The notes under the pieces: generated by a model
What the model was told of the DNA's origin: nothing
Databases searched by the model: none
Seen by the model: the letters and a program-made list of their open reading frames with translations, nothing else
From: Achromobacter animicus
GTDB taxonomy: Bacteria; Pseudomonadota; Gammaproteobacteria; Burkholderiales; Burkholderiaceae_B
Length of the DNA: 64,000 nt
Direction: 5' to 3'
Assembly (NCBI RefSeq): GCF_902859585.1
Contig: NZ_CADIJM010000006.1
Coordinates: 124,001-188,000, forward strand
Program-made: the position numbers and the translations under genes
Part shown: positions 32,514 through 41,536 of the stretch, piece after piece
Position numbering within the stretch: the stretch's first letter is position 1
Layout of the letters: each line of letters starts with the position of its first letter

Positions 32514-33425
32514 ATGAATCAGCCTGCGGGGAGTGGCACCGCCGATCAGCGTTACGCATCGGTATTCCGGCCAGGATTGTTTGACGGCAAGACGGTCATG
32601 GTCACCGGCGGCGGCAGCGGCTTGGGCCGTTGCACCGCGCATGAGCTGGCGGCACTGGGCGCGCACTTGGCGCTGGTGGGACGCAACCCGGACAAACTGC
32701 GCGCGGCGGCCGAGGAAATCGCCCGCGTCTATCCCGAGGCCGCCGATCGGATCAGCCAGCACCCCTGCGACATCCGGGACGAAGCCGGCGTACGCGGCGC
32801 CGTCACCGACGCGCTGACCGCGCACGGCCGCATCGACGGCGTTTTCAATTGCGCAGGCGGCCAGTTTCCCGCGCCGCTGGACCGCATCAGCCTCAATGGC
32901 TGGAACGCCGTCGTGCAGAACAACCTGCACGGCACCTTTCTTGTGTCGCGCGAGGTCTATACGCAGCACATGCGCCAGCACGGCGGCGCCATCGTCAACA
33001 TGCTGGCCGACATCTGGGGCGGCATGCCGGGCATGGGACACTCGGGCGCGGCGCGCGCGGGGGTGTGGAACCTGACAGAGACCGCCGCCTGCGAATGGGC
33101 GTATGCCGGCGTGCGGGTGAACGCCGTGGCGCCGGGCTGGATTGCATCCAGCGGCATGGACAGCTACGACGAGCACTACCGCGGCGTGCTGCGCGAGCTG
33201 AAAACCAAGGTGCCGCTACAGCGCTTTGGCACCGAGGCCGAACTGGCCGCGGCCGTCGTCTTCCTGCTGTCTCCCGCGGCCGCGTTTATCAATGGCACCG
33301 TGATCCGGGTGGACGGCGGCGTGCCGAACGCGCGCCATTCGTGGAACCTGCAGCCGGCCGAGCGCGGCGAGACCTACAACGGCTTTCCTCAGTACGTGCC
33401 GCCGTCGCTGTTTTCGGAAGACTGA
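32514..33425 (+). CDS. PECR-like SDR enoyl-CoA reductase lacking the YxxxK motif
   Basis: 303 residues with a normal SDR nucleotide site (VMVTGGGSGLGRCTAHELAALGAHLALVGRN, then CAGGQFPAP). At the active site the usual Ser-Tyr-Lys set is missing: the strand reads VNMLADIWGG and the helix GHSGAARAGVWNLTE, where Tyr and Lys are replaced. HSGAARAGV-aromatic-NLT is, from memory, the motif of peroxisomal trans-2-enoyl-CoA reductase (PECR). A role in reducing an enoyl-CoA or in citronellol-type acid degradation fits the neighbours (hydratase, CoA ligase). Its last 37 bp overlap the converging TetR gene. Confidence 0.85.
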   Translation: MNQPAGSGTADQRYASVFRPGLFDGKTVMVTGGGSGLGRCTAHELAALGAHLALVGRNPDKLRAAAEEIARVYPEAADRISQHPCDIRDEAGVRGAVTDALTAHGRIDGVFNCAGGQFPAPLDRISLNGWNAVVQNNLHGTFLVSREVYTQHMRQHGGAIVNMLADIWGGMPGMGHSGAARAGVWNLTETAACEWAYAGVRVNAVAPGWIASSGMDSYDEHYRGVLRELKTKVPLQRFGTEAELAAAVVFLLSPAAAFINGTVIRVDGGVPNARHSWNLQPAERGETYNGFPQYVPPSLFSED

Positions 33426-34120
33426 AGCCGATGCAGCGCGTTCTGGACTTCGCCCCGGAATTGCGCCAGCGCCAGGGCGTCCTGGCGCGGCGGCTGCAGG
33501 GCCTGCCACAGAAAACCGACCAGCTGGTCGGCCGTGGCGGCCACATCGACATTGACCTCCGCACCGCGCCGCATCGCGTCCCACAGCACGTGCTCCATCG
33601 GCCCGTACACCGCCGAACGCAGCAGCCGCAGCGGCATGTCCTGGCGGATGTCGCCGTCGGCCTGGCCTTGCGCCAGGATGCGCATCAGCGGCGCGGTGTA
33701 GCGGCGCTGCAGGTCGGCGTAGATGTCGCCGAAGTCGTCGTTGCGCGCGCGGCCTTCGGAAAGTATGAAGGCGCACAGGCCCGGACCTTCGGCCAACAGA
33801 TGGCGCAGATGCGTGTGGACCAGGTAATGCAGTTGGGCACGCGCGCCGTGGATGTGCGGCAGGTGGTCCTCCACCCGCGCGATGATCTCGTCGTACCAGT
33901 CACTGATGACGCGCACGCAGAGTTCGCGCTTGCCGCCAAAGTAGGTGAAGACGGTGGCTTCCGAGACGCCCAGCCGCTGCGCGATTTCGGTGGTGGTGGC
34001 CGCGTGAAAGCCCGCTTCGGAGAACACCTGGCGCGCGACCCGCAGGATGTCGCGGATGCGTTGTTCGGACTTGGCGCTGGCCGGCGGGCGGCGCATCGGG
34101 ACGGCTGGGCTTTTTTCCAT
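33389..34120 (-). CDS. TetR/AcrR-family transcriptional regulator
   Basis: 243 residues. The DNA-binding domain covers about 15-65: RIRDILRVARQVFSEAGFHAATTTEIAQRLGVSEATVFTYFGGKREL. The rest is the ligand-binding helical domain. The 3' end overlaps the converging reductase gene by 37 bp, and the gene is divergent from the acyl-CoA synthetase. The three TTGA-N7-TCAAC palindromes around it are the natural candidates for its operators, with an acyl-CoA as effector. Confidence 0.9.
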   Translation of the reverse strand: MEKSPAVPMRRPPASAKSEQRIRDILRVARQVFSEAGFHAATTTEIAQRLGVSEATVFTYFGGKRELCVRVISDWYDEIIARVEDHLPHIHGARAQLHYLVHTHLRHLLAEGPGLCAFILSEGRARNDDFGDIYADLQRRYTAPLMRILAQGQADGDIRQDMPLRLLRSAVYGPMEHVLWDAMRRGAEVNVDVAATADQLVGFLWQALQPPRQDALALAQFRGEVQNALHRLQSSENSDGGTY

Positions 34121-34181
34121 GCAGGCTACAGGCGAAAAAGGGGCGGGCGGCCTGTCTGGCCGTCCGCGCGAGGGCCTATTA

Positions 34182-34196
34182 TTGAGCGACGGTCAA
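34182..34196. promoter_or_regulatory. TTGA-N7-TCAAC site 3
   Basis: A-TTGA-GCGACGG-TCAA-C lies 61 bp upstream of the TetR start and 78 bp upstream of the acyl-CoA synthetase start. Spacing and flanking C match sites 1 and 2. Confidence 0.58.
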
Positions 34197-34274
34197 CTTC
34201 ATGGCAAGGCGGGGGGCAACCCGCCGCCGCAGCGGGCCTTTCATGGCAACAACCATAACGATCAAGAGACAACC

Positions 34275-35912
34275 ATGCTGCACAGAGCAGATTCCTACGC
34301 GCAAGTCGTGTCCGCCTTCCAGTGGCAGGTGCCCGCGGCCTATAACATCGGCGTCGACGTGTGCGACAAATGGGCCGACGGCAGCGGCCGGCTGGCCCTG
34401 ATCTATGAAAAGAGCGACGGGGCGCAAACGCGCTATACGTTCGATCAGATCAAGGCGCAGTCCAACCAGTTCGCCAACAGCCTGGCGCGCTACGGCATCC
34501 GGCGCGGCGACCGCATCGCCATCTACCTGCCGCAGGCGCCCGAAACCGCCATCGCCCACGTCGCCGCCTACAAGATGGGCGCGGTGGCGGTGCCGCTGTT
34601 CACGCTGTTTGGCGTGGACGCCATCCAGTTCCGGCTGGCCAACAGCGGGGCGTCGGCCCTCGTTACGGACGCGGAAGGCTGCCGCAAGCTGCTGGAAATC
34701 CGCGACAGCCTGCCTGATCTGAAAGTGATCTATTGCATCGATGGCGACGCCGGGGCTGCGGGGGGCACGGTAGGCGCGCTGCCGTTCCACCAAAGCCTGG
34801 CGCTCGAATCCGACGCCTTCGACCCGGTCGCGACCGCCGCCGACGACCCGGCCGTCATCATTTACACGTCCGGCACCACCGGCAAGCCCAAGGGCGCGCT
34901 GCATGCGCACCGCGTGCTGCTCGGCCATCTGCCGGGCGTGGAGATGTCGCACGAGTTCTTTCCCGAGAACGCCGTGCTGATGTGGACGCCCGCTGACTGG
35001 GCCTGGATCGGCGGGCTGCTGGACGTGCTGCTGCCGTCGTGGCACCACGGTGTGCCGGTGCTGGCGCGGCGGTTCGAAAAATTCGATGGCGCTTCGGCGC
35101 TGGAACTGATGGCGCGCCACGGCGTGACGCACACCTTCCTGCCGCCGACCGCGCTGAAGATGATGCGCGGCTGCGACTGGCCGGACCACGCCGGGCCGCG
35201 CGCGCTGCGCTCGGTGGCCAGCGGCGGCGAATCGCTTGGGGCCGAACTCATCGACTGGGGCCGCCGCGTGCTGGGCGTGACCATCAACGAGTTCTACGGC
35301 CAGACCGAATGCAACATGATCGTGTCCTCGTGCTCGTCGCTGTTCGACCCCTGCATCGGCGCCATCGGCCGCGCCGCGCCCGGGCATCGGGTCGCTATTG
35401 TGGATGACAGGGGAGCCGAAGTGGCCGATGGACAGGAGGGCAACATCGGCGTACTGCGCCCGGATCCCGTCATGTTCCTGGGGTACTGGAAAAACCCGGA
35501 GGCAACGGCGGAAAAATTTGCCGGCGATTACCTCCTGACCGGCGACATCGGCGTGCGCGATCCGGAAGGCTTCATCCGCTTCGTGGGCCGCAACGACGAC
35601 GTCATCACCAGCGCCGGCTACCGGATCGGCCCGGGACCCATCGAAGACTGCCTCATCGGTCACCCCGCGGTGCGCATGGCGGCGGTGGTGGGCATGCCGG
35701 ATGCTGAGCGTACGGAAATCGTGGTGGCGTTCGTGGTGCTGAACGAGGGTGTGGTGGGCGACGAAGCGCTGGTCAAGGCGCTGCAGGCGCATGTCCGCAC
35801 CCGGCTGGCCGCGCACGAATATCCGCGCGCGATCCGCTTTGTAACCAGTTTGCCCACGACCGCGACCGGCAAGATCATCCGCAGGGAGTTGCGTGCCGGA
35901 TACCCCGCATAA
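34275..35912 (+). CDS. AMP-binding acyl-CoA synthetase (medium-chain/ACSM-like)
   Basis: 545 residues from ATG 34275; the frame is open upstream over the TetR gene but that region is coded on the other strand. Adenylation motifs: IIYTSGTTGKPKGALHAHRV, EFYGQTECNMIV, YLLTGDIGVRDPEGFIRFVGRNDDVITSAGYRIGPGPIED, and the catalytic Lys in TTATGKIIRREL. Sequence style is that of acetyl/medium-chain acyl-CoA synthetases. It activates the acid that the hydratase and PECR-like reductase then process. Confidence 0.9.
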   Translation: MLHRADSYAQVVSAFQWQVPAAYNIGVDVCDKWADGSGRLALIYEKSDGAQTRYTFDQIKAQSNQFANSLARYGIRRGDRIAIYLPQAPETAIAHVAAYKMGAVAVPLFTLFGVDAIQFRLANSGASALVTDAEGCRKLLEIRDSLPDLKVIYCIDGDAGAAGGTVGALPFHQSLALESDAFDPVATAADDPAVIIYTSGTTGKPKGALHAHRVLLGHLPGVEMSHEFFPENAVLMWTPADWAWIGGLLDVLLPSWHHGVPVLARRFEKFDGASALELMARHGVTHTFLPPTALKMMRGCDWPDHAGPRALRSVASGGESLGAELIDWGRRVLGVTINEFYGQTECNMIVSSCSSLFDPCIGAIGRAAPGHRVAIVDDRGAEVADGQEGNIGVLRPDPVMFLGYWKNPEATAEKFAGDYLLTGDIGVRDPEGFIRFVGRNDDVITSAGYRIGPGPIEDCLIGHPAVRMAAVVGMPDAERTEIVVAFVVLNEGVVGDEALVKALQAHVRTRLAAHEYPRAIRFVTSLPTTATGKIIRRELRAGYPA

Positions 35913-35993
35913 GCGGACTCACCCGGTGACAATCTCGCCCATGTGGATGGGTTGACTGGCTGCCCGGCGCTGCAAGTATGATTGCGCAAACTG

Positions 35994-36023
35994 GATACGG
36001 CCCCTCTCAATTGGGGCCGTATC
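35994..36023 (+). promoter_or_regulatory. Leader hairpin upstream of pckG
   Basis: GATACGGCCCC (35994-36004) pairs perfectly with GGGGCCGTATC (36013-36023) around an 8-nt loop. No T run follows, so it is not a full terminator. It sits 30 bp before the pckG start and may stabilise the mRNA, end the upstream transcript with Rho, or be a protein site. Confidence 0.6.
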
Positions 36024-36053
36024 ACCTTTAGCCAAAGTATGGAGATAGCCCCA

Positions 36054-37910
36054 ATGAATAAGCCTTTGGACGGGGGATTGGCAGCCTTGAACGTGCCCGC
36101 GTACGTCAAGCATCGCGGACTGATCGACTGGGTCGCCAGTTTCGTCGCGCTGGCCAAGCCTGATCGCGTGGTGTGGTGCGATGGCTCGCAGGAAGAGTAC
36201 GATCGCCTGTGCGAGCAGATGGTCCAGGCCGGCACCATGCGCCGGCTCAACCCCGCCAAGCGCCCCAATTCCTATCTCGCGTGGTCCGATCCGTCCGACG
36301 TGGCCCGGGTTGAAGACCGGACCTTCATCTGTTCCGACCGCGCCGAAGACGCCGGCCCCACCAACAACTGGGCCGATCCCGCTGAAATGCGCGACACGCT
36401 CAACGGTCTGTTCGACGGCGCTATGCGCGGCCGCACGCTGTACGTGGTGCCGTTCTCGATGGGCCCGCTGGGTTCGGACATCGCCCACATCGGCGTCGAA
36501 CTGTCCGACAGCCCGTACGTCGCCGTGAACATGCGCATCATGACGCGCATGGGCAAGCAGGTTTATGACGTGCTGGGCACCGACGGCGACTTCGTGCCGT
36601 GCCTGCACTCGGTCGGCAAGCCGCTGGCCGAAGGCGAAGCCGACGTGGCCTGGCCGTGCAACCCCACCAAGTACATCGTCCACTTCCCCAAGACCCGCGA
36701 AATCTGGAGCTACGGCTCGGGCTACGGCGGCAACGCGCTGCTGGGCAAGAAGTGCTTCGCGCTGCGCATCGCGTCCACCATGGGCCGCGACCAGGGCTGG
36801 CTGGCCGAACACATGCTGATCCTGGGCGTCACCTCGCCCAAGGGCCGCAAGTATCACGTCGCCGCCGCCTTCCCGTCGGCATGCGGTAAGACCAACTTTG
36901 CCATGCTGATCCCGCCGCAAGGCATGGACGGCTGGAAGGTCACCACCATCGGCGACGACATCGCCTGGATCAAACCCGGCCCCGACGGCCGCCTGCACGC
37001 CATCAACCCCGAAGCCGGCTATTTCGGCGTGGCCCCGGGCACCAGCGAGCAGACCAACTTCAACGCCATGGCCACGCTCAAGGCCAACGTCATCTTCACC
37101 AACGTCGCGCTGACCGACGACGGCGACGTCTGGTGGGAAGGCATGACCAGCACGCCGCCGGCGCATCTGGTGGACTGGCAGGGCAAGGACTGGACGCCTG
37201 AAATTGCGCGCGAAACCGGCCGCAAGGCCGCGCACCCGAACGCGCGCTTCACCGCGCCGGCCGCGCAGTGCCCGTCCATCGACCCCGAATGGGAAAACCC
37301 CAAGGGCGTGGTCATCGACGCCTTCATCTTCGGCGGCCGCCGCTCCACCACCGTGCCGCTCGTCACCGAAGCGCGCAACTGGGTCGAAGGCGTCTACATG
37401 GCCGCCACGATGGGCTCGGAAACCACCGCCGCGGCCGCTGGCCAGCAAGGCGTGGTGCGCCGCGACCCGTTCGCCATGCTGCCGTTCTGCGGCTACAACA
37501 TGAGCGACTACTTCGGCCACTGGTTGAAGCTGGGCAAGCAGCTCGAAGCCGCCGGCGCGACCCTGCCGCGCATCTATTGCGTGAACTGGTTCCGCAAGGG
37601 TCCGGACGGCAAGTTCGTCTGGCCCGGCTTTGGCGACAACATGCGCGTGCTGCGCTGGATGCTGGGCCGCATCGACGGTCAATCCAAGGGCGTGGATCAG
37701 GTGTTTGGCGTGTCCCCCAGCTACCAGGACATCGACTGGACCGGCCTGGAATTCAGCCCGGACAAGTTCGAGCAGGTCATGTCGGTCGACGAAAACGCTT
37801 GGCGCGAGGAACTGGCGCTGCACCATGAGCTCTTCGGTCAGCTGTCGCAAGGCCTGCCCGACGAACTGCGCACCACCAAGACCGAGATCGAGGGCCGTCT
37901 GGCGGCTTGA
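36054..37910 (+). CDS. pckG: Phosphoenolpyruvate carboxykinase (GTP)
   Basis: 618 residues from ATG 36054 with GGAGAT 9 nt upstream. GTP-type PEPCK features include the kinase-1a P-loop [15 protein letters not shown] near residue 280, the catalytic cysteine inside it, GDDIAWI, the [15 protein letters not shown] segment and [23 protein letters not shown]. It converts oxaloacetate to PEP with GTP, the first committed step of gluconeogenesis, in the cytoplasm. Bacterial GTP-dependent forms like this are usual in Burkholderiales. Followed by a strong terminator. Confidence 0.97.
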   Translation: MNKPLDGGLAALNVPAYVKHRGLIDWVASFVALAKPDRVVWCDGSQEEYDRLCEQMVQAGTMRRLNPAKRPNSYLAWSDPSDVARVEDRTFICSDRAEDAGPTNNWADPAEMRDTLNGLFDGAMRGRTLYVVPFSMGPLGSDIAHIGVELSDSPYVAVNMRIMTRMGKQVYDVLGTDGDFVPCLHSVGKPLAEGEADVAWPCNPTKYIVHFPKTREIWSYGSGYGGNALLGKKCFALRIASTMGRDQGWLAEHMLILGVTSPKGRKYHVAAAFPSACGKTNFAMLIPPQGMDGWKVTTIGDDIAWIKPGPDGRLHAINPEAGYFGVAPGTSEQTNFNAMATLKANVIFTNVALTDDGDVWWEGMTSTPPAHLVDWQGKDWTPEIARETGRKAAHPNARFTAPAAQCPSIDPEWENPKGVVIDAFIFGGRRSTTVPLVTEARNWVEGVYMAATMGSETTAAAAGQQGVVRRDPFAMLPFCGYNMSDYFGHWLKLGKQLEAAGATLPRIYCVNWFRKGPDGKFVWPGFGDNMRVLRWMLGRIDGQSKGVDQVFGVSPSYQDIDWTGLEFSPDKFEQVMSVDENAWREELALHHELFGQLSQGLPDELRTTKTEIEGRLAA

Positions 37911-37936
37911 TGCCATTGATGGTTACCGGTTGATCG

Positions 37937-37968
37937 AACCCGCCTGCGTTTACGCAGGCGGGTTTTTT
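37937..37968 (+). terminator. Intrinsic terminator after pckG
   Basis: AACCCGCCTGCG (37937-37948) pairs with CGCAGGCGGGTT (37953-37964) over 12 bp around a TTTA loop, then a T run to 37968. It lies 26 bp after the pckG stop codon. Confidence 0.92.
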
Positions 37969-38028
37969 ATTGCCGGCCGCGGAATCCGCAGGCGCGTCCG
38001 CTCGGAGTTTAGCTTTGCCAGGCCGGGC

Positions 38029-38907
38029 TTAAACCGTTTGGCTGGCCGCGATGCCGTCCAGCGCCTTGGCCACGTCGTCCGGCAACTGCAGCGACGCCGC
38101 GGCCAGGTTCTCCTTCAGATGTTTCTGCGAAGACGTGCCGGGAATCAGCAGGATGTTCGGCGAGCGGCGCAGCAGCCAAGCCAGCGCGGTCTGCATCGGC
38201 GTCGCGCCGATCCGCGCGGCCGCGTCGTTCAGGATGGACGACTGCAACGGGCTGAACCCGCCCAGTGGAAAGAACGGTACGTAGGCGATCCCTTCGCGGG
38301 CCAGGTCGTCGATCAGGGCGTCGTCGGCCCGGTGGGCGACGTTGTACTGGTTCTGCACGCAGACGATGTCGCAGATGCCGCGGCCCTCTTTCACCTGCGT
38401 GGCCGTCACGTTGCTCAACCCGATGTGGCGGATCAGCCCTTGCTGCTGCAGGCCGGCCAGCACGGACAGCGGCTCCTCGATGGACCCTTCCGCCGGGCCA
38501 TGGACGTCGAACATGGCGCGCAGATTGACCACGTCCAGCACGTCGCGGCCCAGGTTGCGCAGGTTGTCGTGCACCGCCCGGGTCAACTGCTCGGCAGAGA
38601 ACGCGGGATTCCACGAGGCATCGTCGCCGCGCACCGCGCCCACCTTCGTCACGATCACCAGATCGTCGGAGTAGGGGGCCAGCGCTTCCCGGATCAGTTG
38701 GTTGGTAATGTGCGGGCCGTAGAAATCGCTGGTGTCGATGTGGTTCACGCCGGCGGCAACCGCGTCGCGAAGCACGGCAAGCGCGGCGTCGCGGTCTTTG
38801 GGCGGACCGAACACGCCCGGTCCGGCGAGCTGCATGGCGCCGTAGCCAAGGCGATAAACCTGGCGTGCGCCAAGGGGGTAGGTGCCGCTGTCTGCAAGGT
38901 GGGTCAT
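38029..38907 (-). CDS. Aldo/keto reductase
   Basis: 292 residues from ATG 38907; an upstream open frame over the LysR gene is shadow. The catalytic tetrad is complete: Asp and Tyr in HIDTSDFYGPH, Lys in IVTKVGAVRG, His in AMFDVHGPAEG. NADPH-binding segments near the end read IPGTSSQKHLKENL. It reduces aldehydes or ketones; physiological substrate unknown. Divergent from a LysR-family gene over 109 bp. Confidence 0.9.
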   Translation of the reverse strand: MTHLADSGTYPLGARQVYRLGYGAMQLAGPGVFGPPKDRDAALAVLRDAVAAGVNHIDTSDFYGPHITNQLIREALAPYSDDLVIVTKVGAVRGDDASWNPAFSAEQLTRAVHDNLRNLGRDVLDVVNLRAMFDVHGPAEGSIEEPLSVLAGLQQQGLIRHIGLSNVTATQVKEGRGICDIVCVQNQYNVAHRADDALIDDLAREGIAYVPFFPLGGFSPLQSSILNDAAARIGATPMQTALAWLLRRSPNILLIPGTSSQKHLKENLAAASLQLPDDVAKALDGIAASQTV

Positions 38908-38987
38908 GTTCGGGTTCCTGATTGCGGTGAAGGAGTGGGGATGGGCAAACGATAGAGCTTTCGCCACTTGCTGATAAGCCAATACAA

Positions 38988-39006
38988 TCCGCACGGCTTG
39001 TACGGA
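38988..39006. promoter_or_regulatory. Candidate LysR box between AKR and LysR genes
   Basis: TCCG-N11-CGGA (38988-39006) has the interrupted-dyad geometry of LysR sites and lies 10 bp before the LysR start codon. Arms are short, so support is modest. Confidence 0.4.
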
Positions 39007-39016
39007 AAAATGCACA

Positions 39017-39922
39017 ATGGCGACCGACCTTGATGACCTGAATGCCTTCGTCGCCGTGGCGCGCGCGCGAGGGTTCCGCGAAGCGGCCCGGACGGCGGGC
39101 ACAAGCGCGTCGCGCCTGAGCGACACCGTGCGCCGCCTGGAGGCGCAGCTTGGCGTGCGGCTTTTCAACCGAACGACGCGCTCCGTGGCGCTGACCCAGG
39201 CCGGCCAGGAACTGCTGGCCCGGCTGGCGCCCGCGCTGACCGAGGTCGAGGCGGCGCTGGACGCCGTCAACGGGTTCCGCGACAAGCCGGCGGGCACGCT
39301 GCGGCTCAACGTGCCGCTCAGCGCGGCCAAGCTGGTGCTGCCGTCCATCGTTCCCGACTTTCTGGCGGCCTATCCCGATATCCGACTGGAGGTCGTTGCC
39401 GAGGAAAGCTTTGTCGACGTGCTGGCTGCCGGATGCGACGCAGGCATCCGCTACGACGACCGGCTGGAGCAGGACATGATCGCCGTGCCCATCGGCCCGC
39501 GCGTGCAACGCTTTGCAGCCGGCGCCTCGCCCGACTACCTGAACCGGCGCGGGCGGCCCGCGCATCCCGAAGACCTGATGCAGCACGCCTGCCTGCGCGG
39601 CCGCTTTCCCAGCGGGGCGATGCCTGCGTGGGATTTCGAGCGGGGCGGAGAGACCGTGCGTATCGATGCGTCCGGACCGTTGGTCGTGCAGATTGGCGGC
39701 GCGGTCGATCTCGCTGTCGACGTCGCTATCGCGGGGGCGGGCGTCATGTATCTGTTCGAAGACTGGCTGCGGCCGCACTTTGAAAGCGGGGCGCTGGAGC
39801 CAGTGCTGGAGCCGTGGTGGCCGCAGTTTTCGGGGCCATTTTTGTACTACTCGGGCCGCCGCCTGGTGCCGTCGCCGCTGAAGGCGCTGATCGAGTTCAT
39901 CAAAGCGCGGCCGTTTCCTTGA
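39017..39922 (+). CDS. LysR-family transcriptional regulator
   Basis: 301 residues: winged helix LNAFVAVARARGFREAARTAGTSASRLSDTVRRLEAQLGVRLFNRTTRSV, then an effector domain with CDAGIRYDDRLEQDMIAVPIGP. The SASRLSDTVRRLE recognition helix is typical of the DsdC/PgrR-like group that regulates neighbouring oxidoreductases. It probably controls the divergent aldo/keto reductase. Confidence 0.9.
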   Translation: MATDLDDLNAFVAVARARGFREAARTAGTSASRLSDTVRRLEAQLGVRLFNRTTRSVALTQAGQELLARLAPALTEVEAALDAVNGFRDKPAGTLRLNVPLSAAKLVLPSIVPDFLAAYPDIRLEVVAEESFVDVLAAGCDAGIRYDDRLEQDMIAVPIGPRVQRFAAGASPDYLNRRGRPAHPEDLMQHACLRGRFPSGAMPAWDFERGGETVRIDASGPLVVQIGGAVDLAVDVAIAGAGVMYLFEDWLRPHFESGALEPVLEPWWPQFSGPFLYYSGRRLVPSPLKALIEFIKARPFP

Positions 39923-39972
39923 ACGGCGCGTCCCGCCTCGCCGCCTCGCGCCGTTTGATGCACAATCGCCTG

Positions 39973-40602
39973 ATGCACCTGGATCCCGAAGACCTCGCCA
40001 AGATCACGTCCCTGACGCTCGCCCATTACGAAGAGAACGCTGATTCCTTCCAGGCCGGCACGCGGGACCACGACGTCAGCCAGAACATCGCCGCCTTGCT
40101 GCGGCACATCGACGGTGAACCGCCGTTCGACATCCTCGATCTGGGTTGCGGGCCGGGGCGCGACCTGAAGACTTTCCTCGCGATGGGACACCGGCCCGTG
40201 GGCCTGGACGGCACGCCGCGTTTCGTGGAAATGGCGCGCGAGGCAAGCGGGTGCGAGGTCTGGGAGCAGGATTTCCTCCGGCTCCAACTGCCCGCGGCGC
40301 GCTTTGACGGCATCTTCGCCAACGCCGTGCTGTTTCACGTGCCGGGGCAGGAACTGCCGCGCGTGCTCAAGGAACTGCGGGCAACGCTGCGGCCGCGCGG
40401 CGTGCTGTTCAGTTCCAATCCCCGTGGCGGCAACCAGGAAGGCTGGAATCGCGGGCGCTATGGGGCGTACCACGATCTCGACGGCTGGCGCGCACTGATG
40501 GAGGCCGCCGGATTCGACGAGCTTGAGCACTACTACCGGCCCGACGGACTGCCGCGCGAGCAGCAGCCGTGGCTGGCCAGTGTGTGGCGCCGGCGGGATT
40601 AG
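39973..40602 (+). CDS. Class I SAM-dependent methyltransferase
   Basis: 209 residues from ATG 39973 (an ATG at 39958 is an equally site-poor alternative). The SAM-binding motif DILDLGCGPGRDLKTFLAMGHRPVGLDGTPRFVEMA lies near 45-80, followed by FDGIFANAVLFHVP (motif IV region) and LRPRGVLFSSNPRG. The acceptor is unknown. It lies 50 bp after the LysR gene and may be a separate unit. Confidence 0.83.
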   Translation: MHLDPEDLAKITSLTLAHYEENADSFQAGTRDHDVSQNIAALLRHIDGEPPFDILDLGCGPGRDLKTFLAMGHRPVGLDGTPRFVEMAREASGCEVWEQDFLRLQLPAARFDGIFANAVLFHVPGQELPRVLKELRATLRPRGVLFSSNPRGGNQEGWNRGRYGAYHDLDGWRALMEAAGFDELEHYYRPDGLPREQQPWLASVWRRRD

Positions 40603-40692
40603 CGGGGCGGAACTGAAAGGCGTCGATGAGCGGCGATCCCGTGGCCAGGCAATCGGGGGCAGACGGCAGAGCGGCCGCCTCCTCGCGTCGCG

Positions 40693-41211
40693 TCATTCAG
40701 GTGGCCGGTTCAAAACTCGCTCGTAGTGACTCAGGTCAGCGTCCGAAAAGCAGCAGAAGATGACCTCTTGAATTGACGAATCCCTCGACAGGCTTACACG
40801 AACGATATCGACAGCAATCTGCGCCGCCAAATCAATGGGATAGCCATAGATGCCGGTGCTGATGCTGGGAAACGCAATCGAAGCCACGCCTTTTTCCTCC
40901 GCCAGCGCAATGCAGCGTTGATAGCAGCTTGCCAAGAGTGCCGGCTCCCCGTTATTCCCACCGCGCCAAACCGGGCCCACCGTGTGAATGATGAAGCGCG
41001 CGGGCAGCCGATATCCGCCGGTCACCTTCGCATCGCCTGTCTTGCATCCGCCCAGCAGCCGGCACTCATGCACCAGATCAGGTCCCGCGGCACGATGAAT
41101 CGCGCCATCCACGCCGCCACCGCCCAGCAATGAGGAGTTAGCGGCATTGACGATCGCGTCCACTTGAAGCTTGGTGATGTCCGAGCGGATGGTTCGCAGG
41201 GTGGTGGTCAT
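40693..41211 (-). CDS. Macrodomain protein, O-acetyl-ADP-ribose deacetylase type
   Basis: 172 residues, essentially a single macrodomain: [29 protein letters not shown] is the ADP-ribose-binding signature, with [21 protein letters not shown] completing the pocket. Such enzymes (YmdB-like) remove acetyl from O-acetyl-ADP-ribose or ADP-ribose from proteins. The gene stands alone and faces the methyltransferase gene. No partner ADP-ribosyltransferase is visible nearby. Confidence 0.92.
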   Translation of the reverse strand: MTTTLRTIRSDITKLQVDAIVNAANSSLLGGGGVDGAIHRAAGPDLVHECRLLGGCKTGDAKVTGGYRLPARFIIHTVGPVWRGGNNGEPALLASCYQRCIALAEEKGVASIAFPSISTGIYGYPIDLAAQIAVDIVRVSLSRDSSIQEVIFCCFSDADLSHYERVLNRPPE

Positions 41212-41536
41212 CTGAATTCTCCTCGTGACGGGAATGCAGCGGCATTATCCCGGCGTTATTCAACTGGTCAACCGCCGGCACTTCTGCCGCACCGACGTGT
41301 CGGACGGCCACTTTATCGCCAATTCCGAGCGTGTCTGACGGCTGCTTTACTGCTAATTCCGAGTGCGTTTGATGGCTACTTTATCGCCATTTCCAGGCGC
41401 TCTCGGCCGAACTCCTGGGATTAATACCCGCCGACTACAATGAGCGCCGCCCACGCAGGTCGCTGGGTGTCCATCGCTGACCACCGCCCAGTGGCGCCGG
41501 CGCAGGAAATCCGCTTTCCCTCTCGACGTCCCTCTC
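41212..41536. repeat. Intergenic region with three 34-bp tandem repeats
   Basis: The 325-bp gap holds no convincing gene. Three contiguous 34-bp units lie at 41296-41329, 41330-41363 and 41364-41397, sharing the pattern (G)T(G/T)T-N-GA-(C/T)-GGC-N-(A/G)-CTTTA-N-GCCA; the first two are closest. The bases after 41397 only weakly continue the pattern. There are no spacers, so it is not CRISPR. It may be a remnant of a mobile element end or a site for a DNA-binding protein. Confidence 0.7.

Noticed and set aside
31579-35912. Acyclic terpene utilisation (atu) operon
   Set aside because: Geranyl-CoA carboxylase and other atu genes are absent; only single enzymes look alike.
35919-37916. 665-codon open frame opposite pckG
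   Set aside because: Antisense shadow caused by GC-biased codon use.
41296-41397. CRISPR array
   Set aside because: Repeats are contiguous with no spacers, only three units, no cas genes near.
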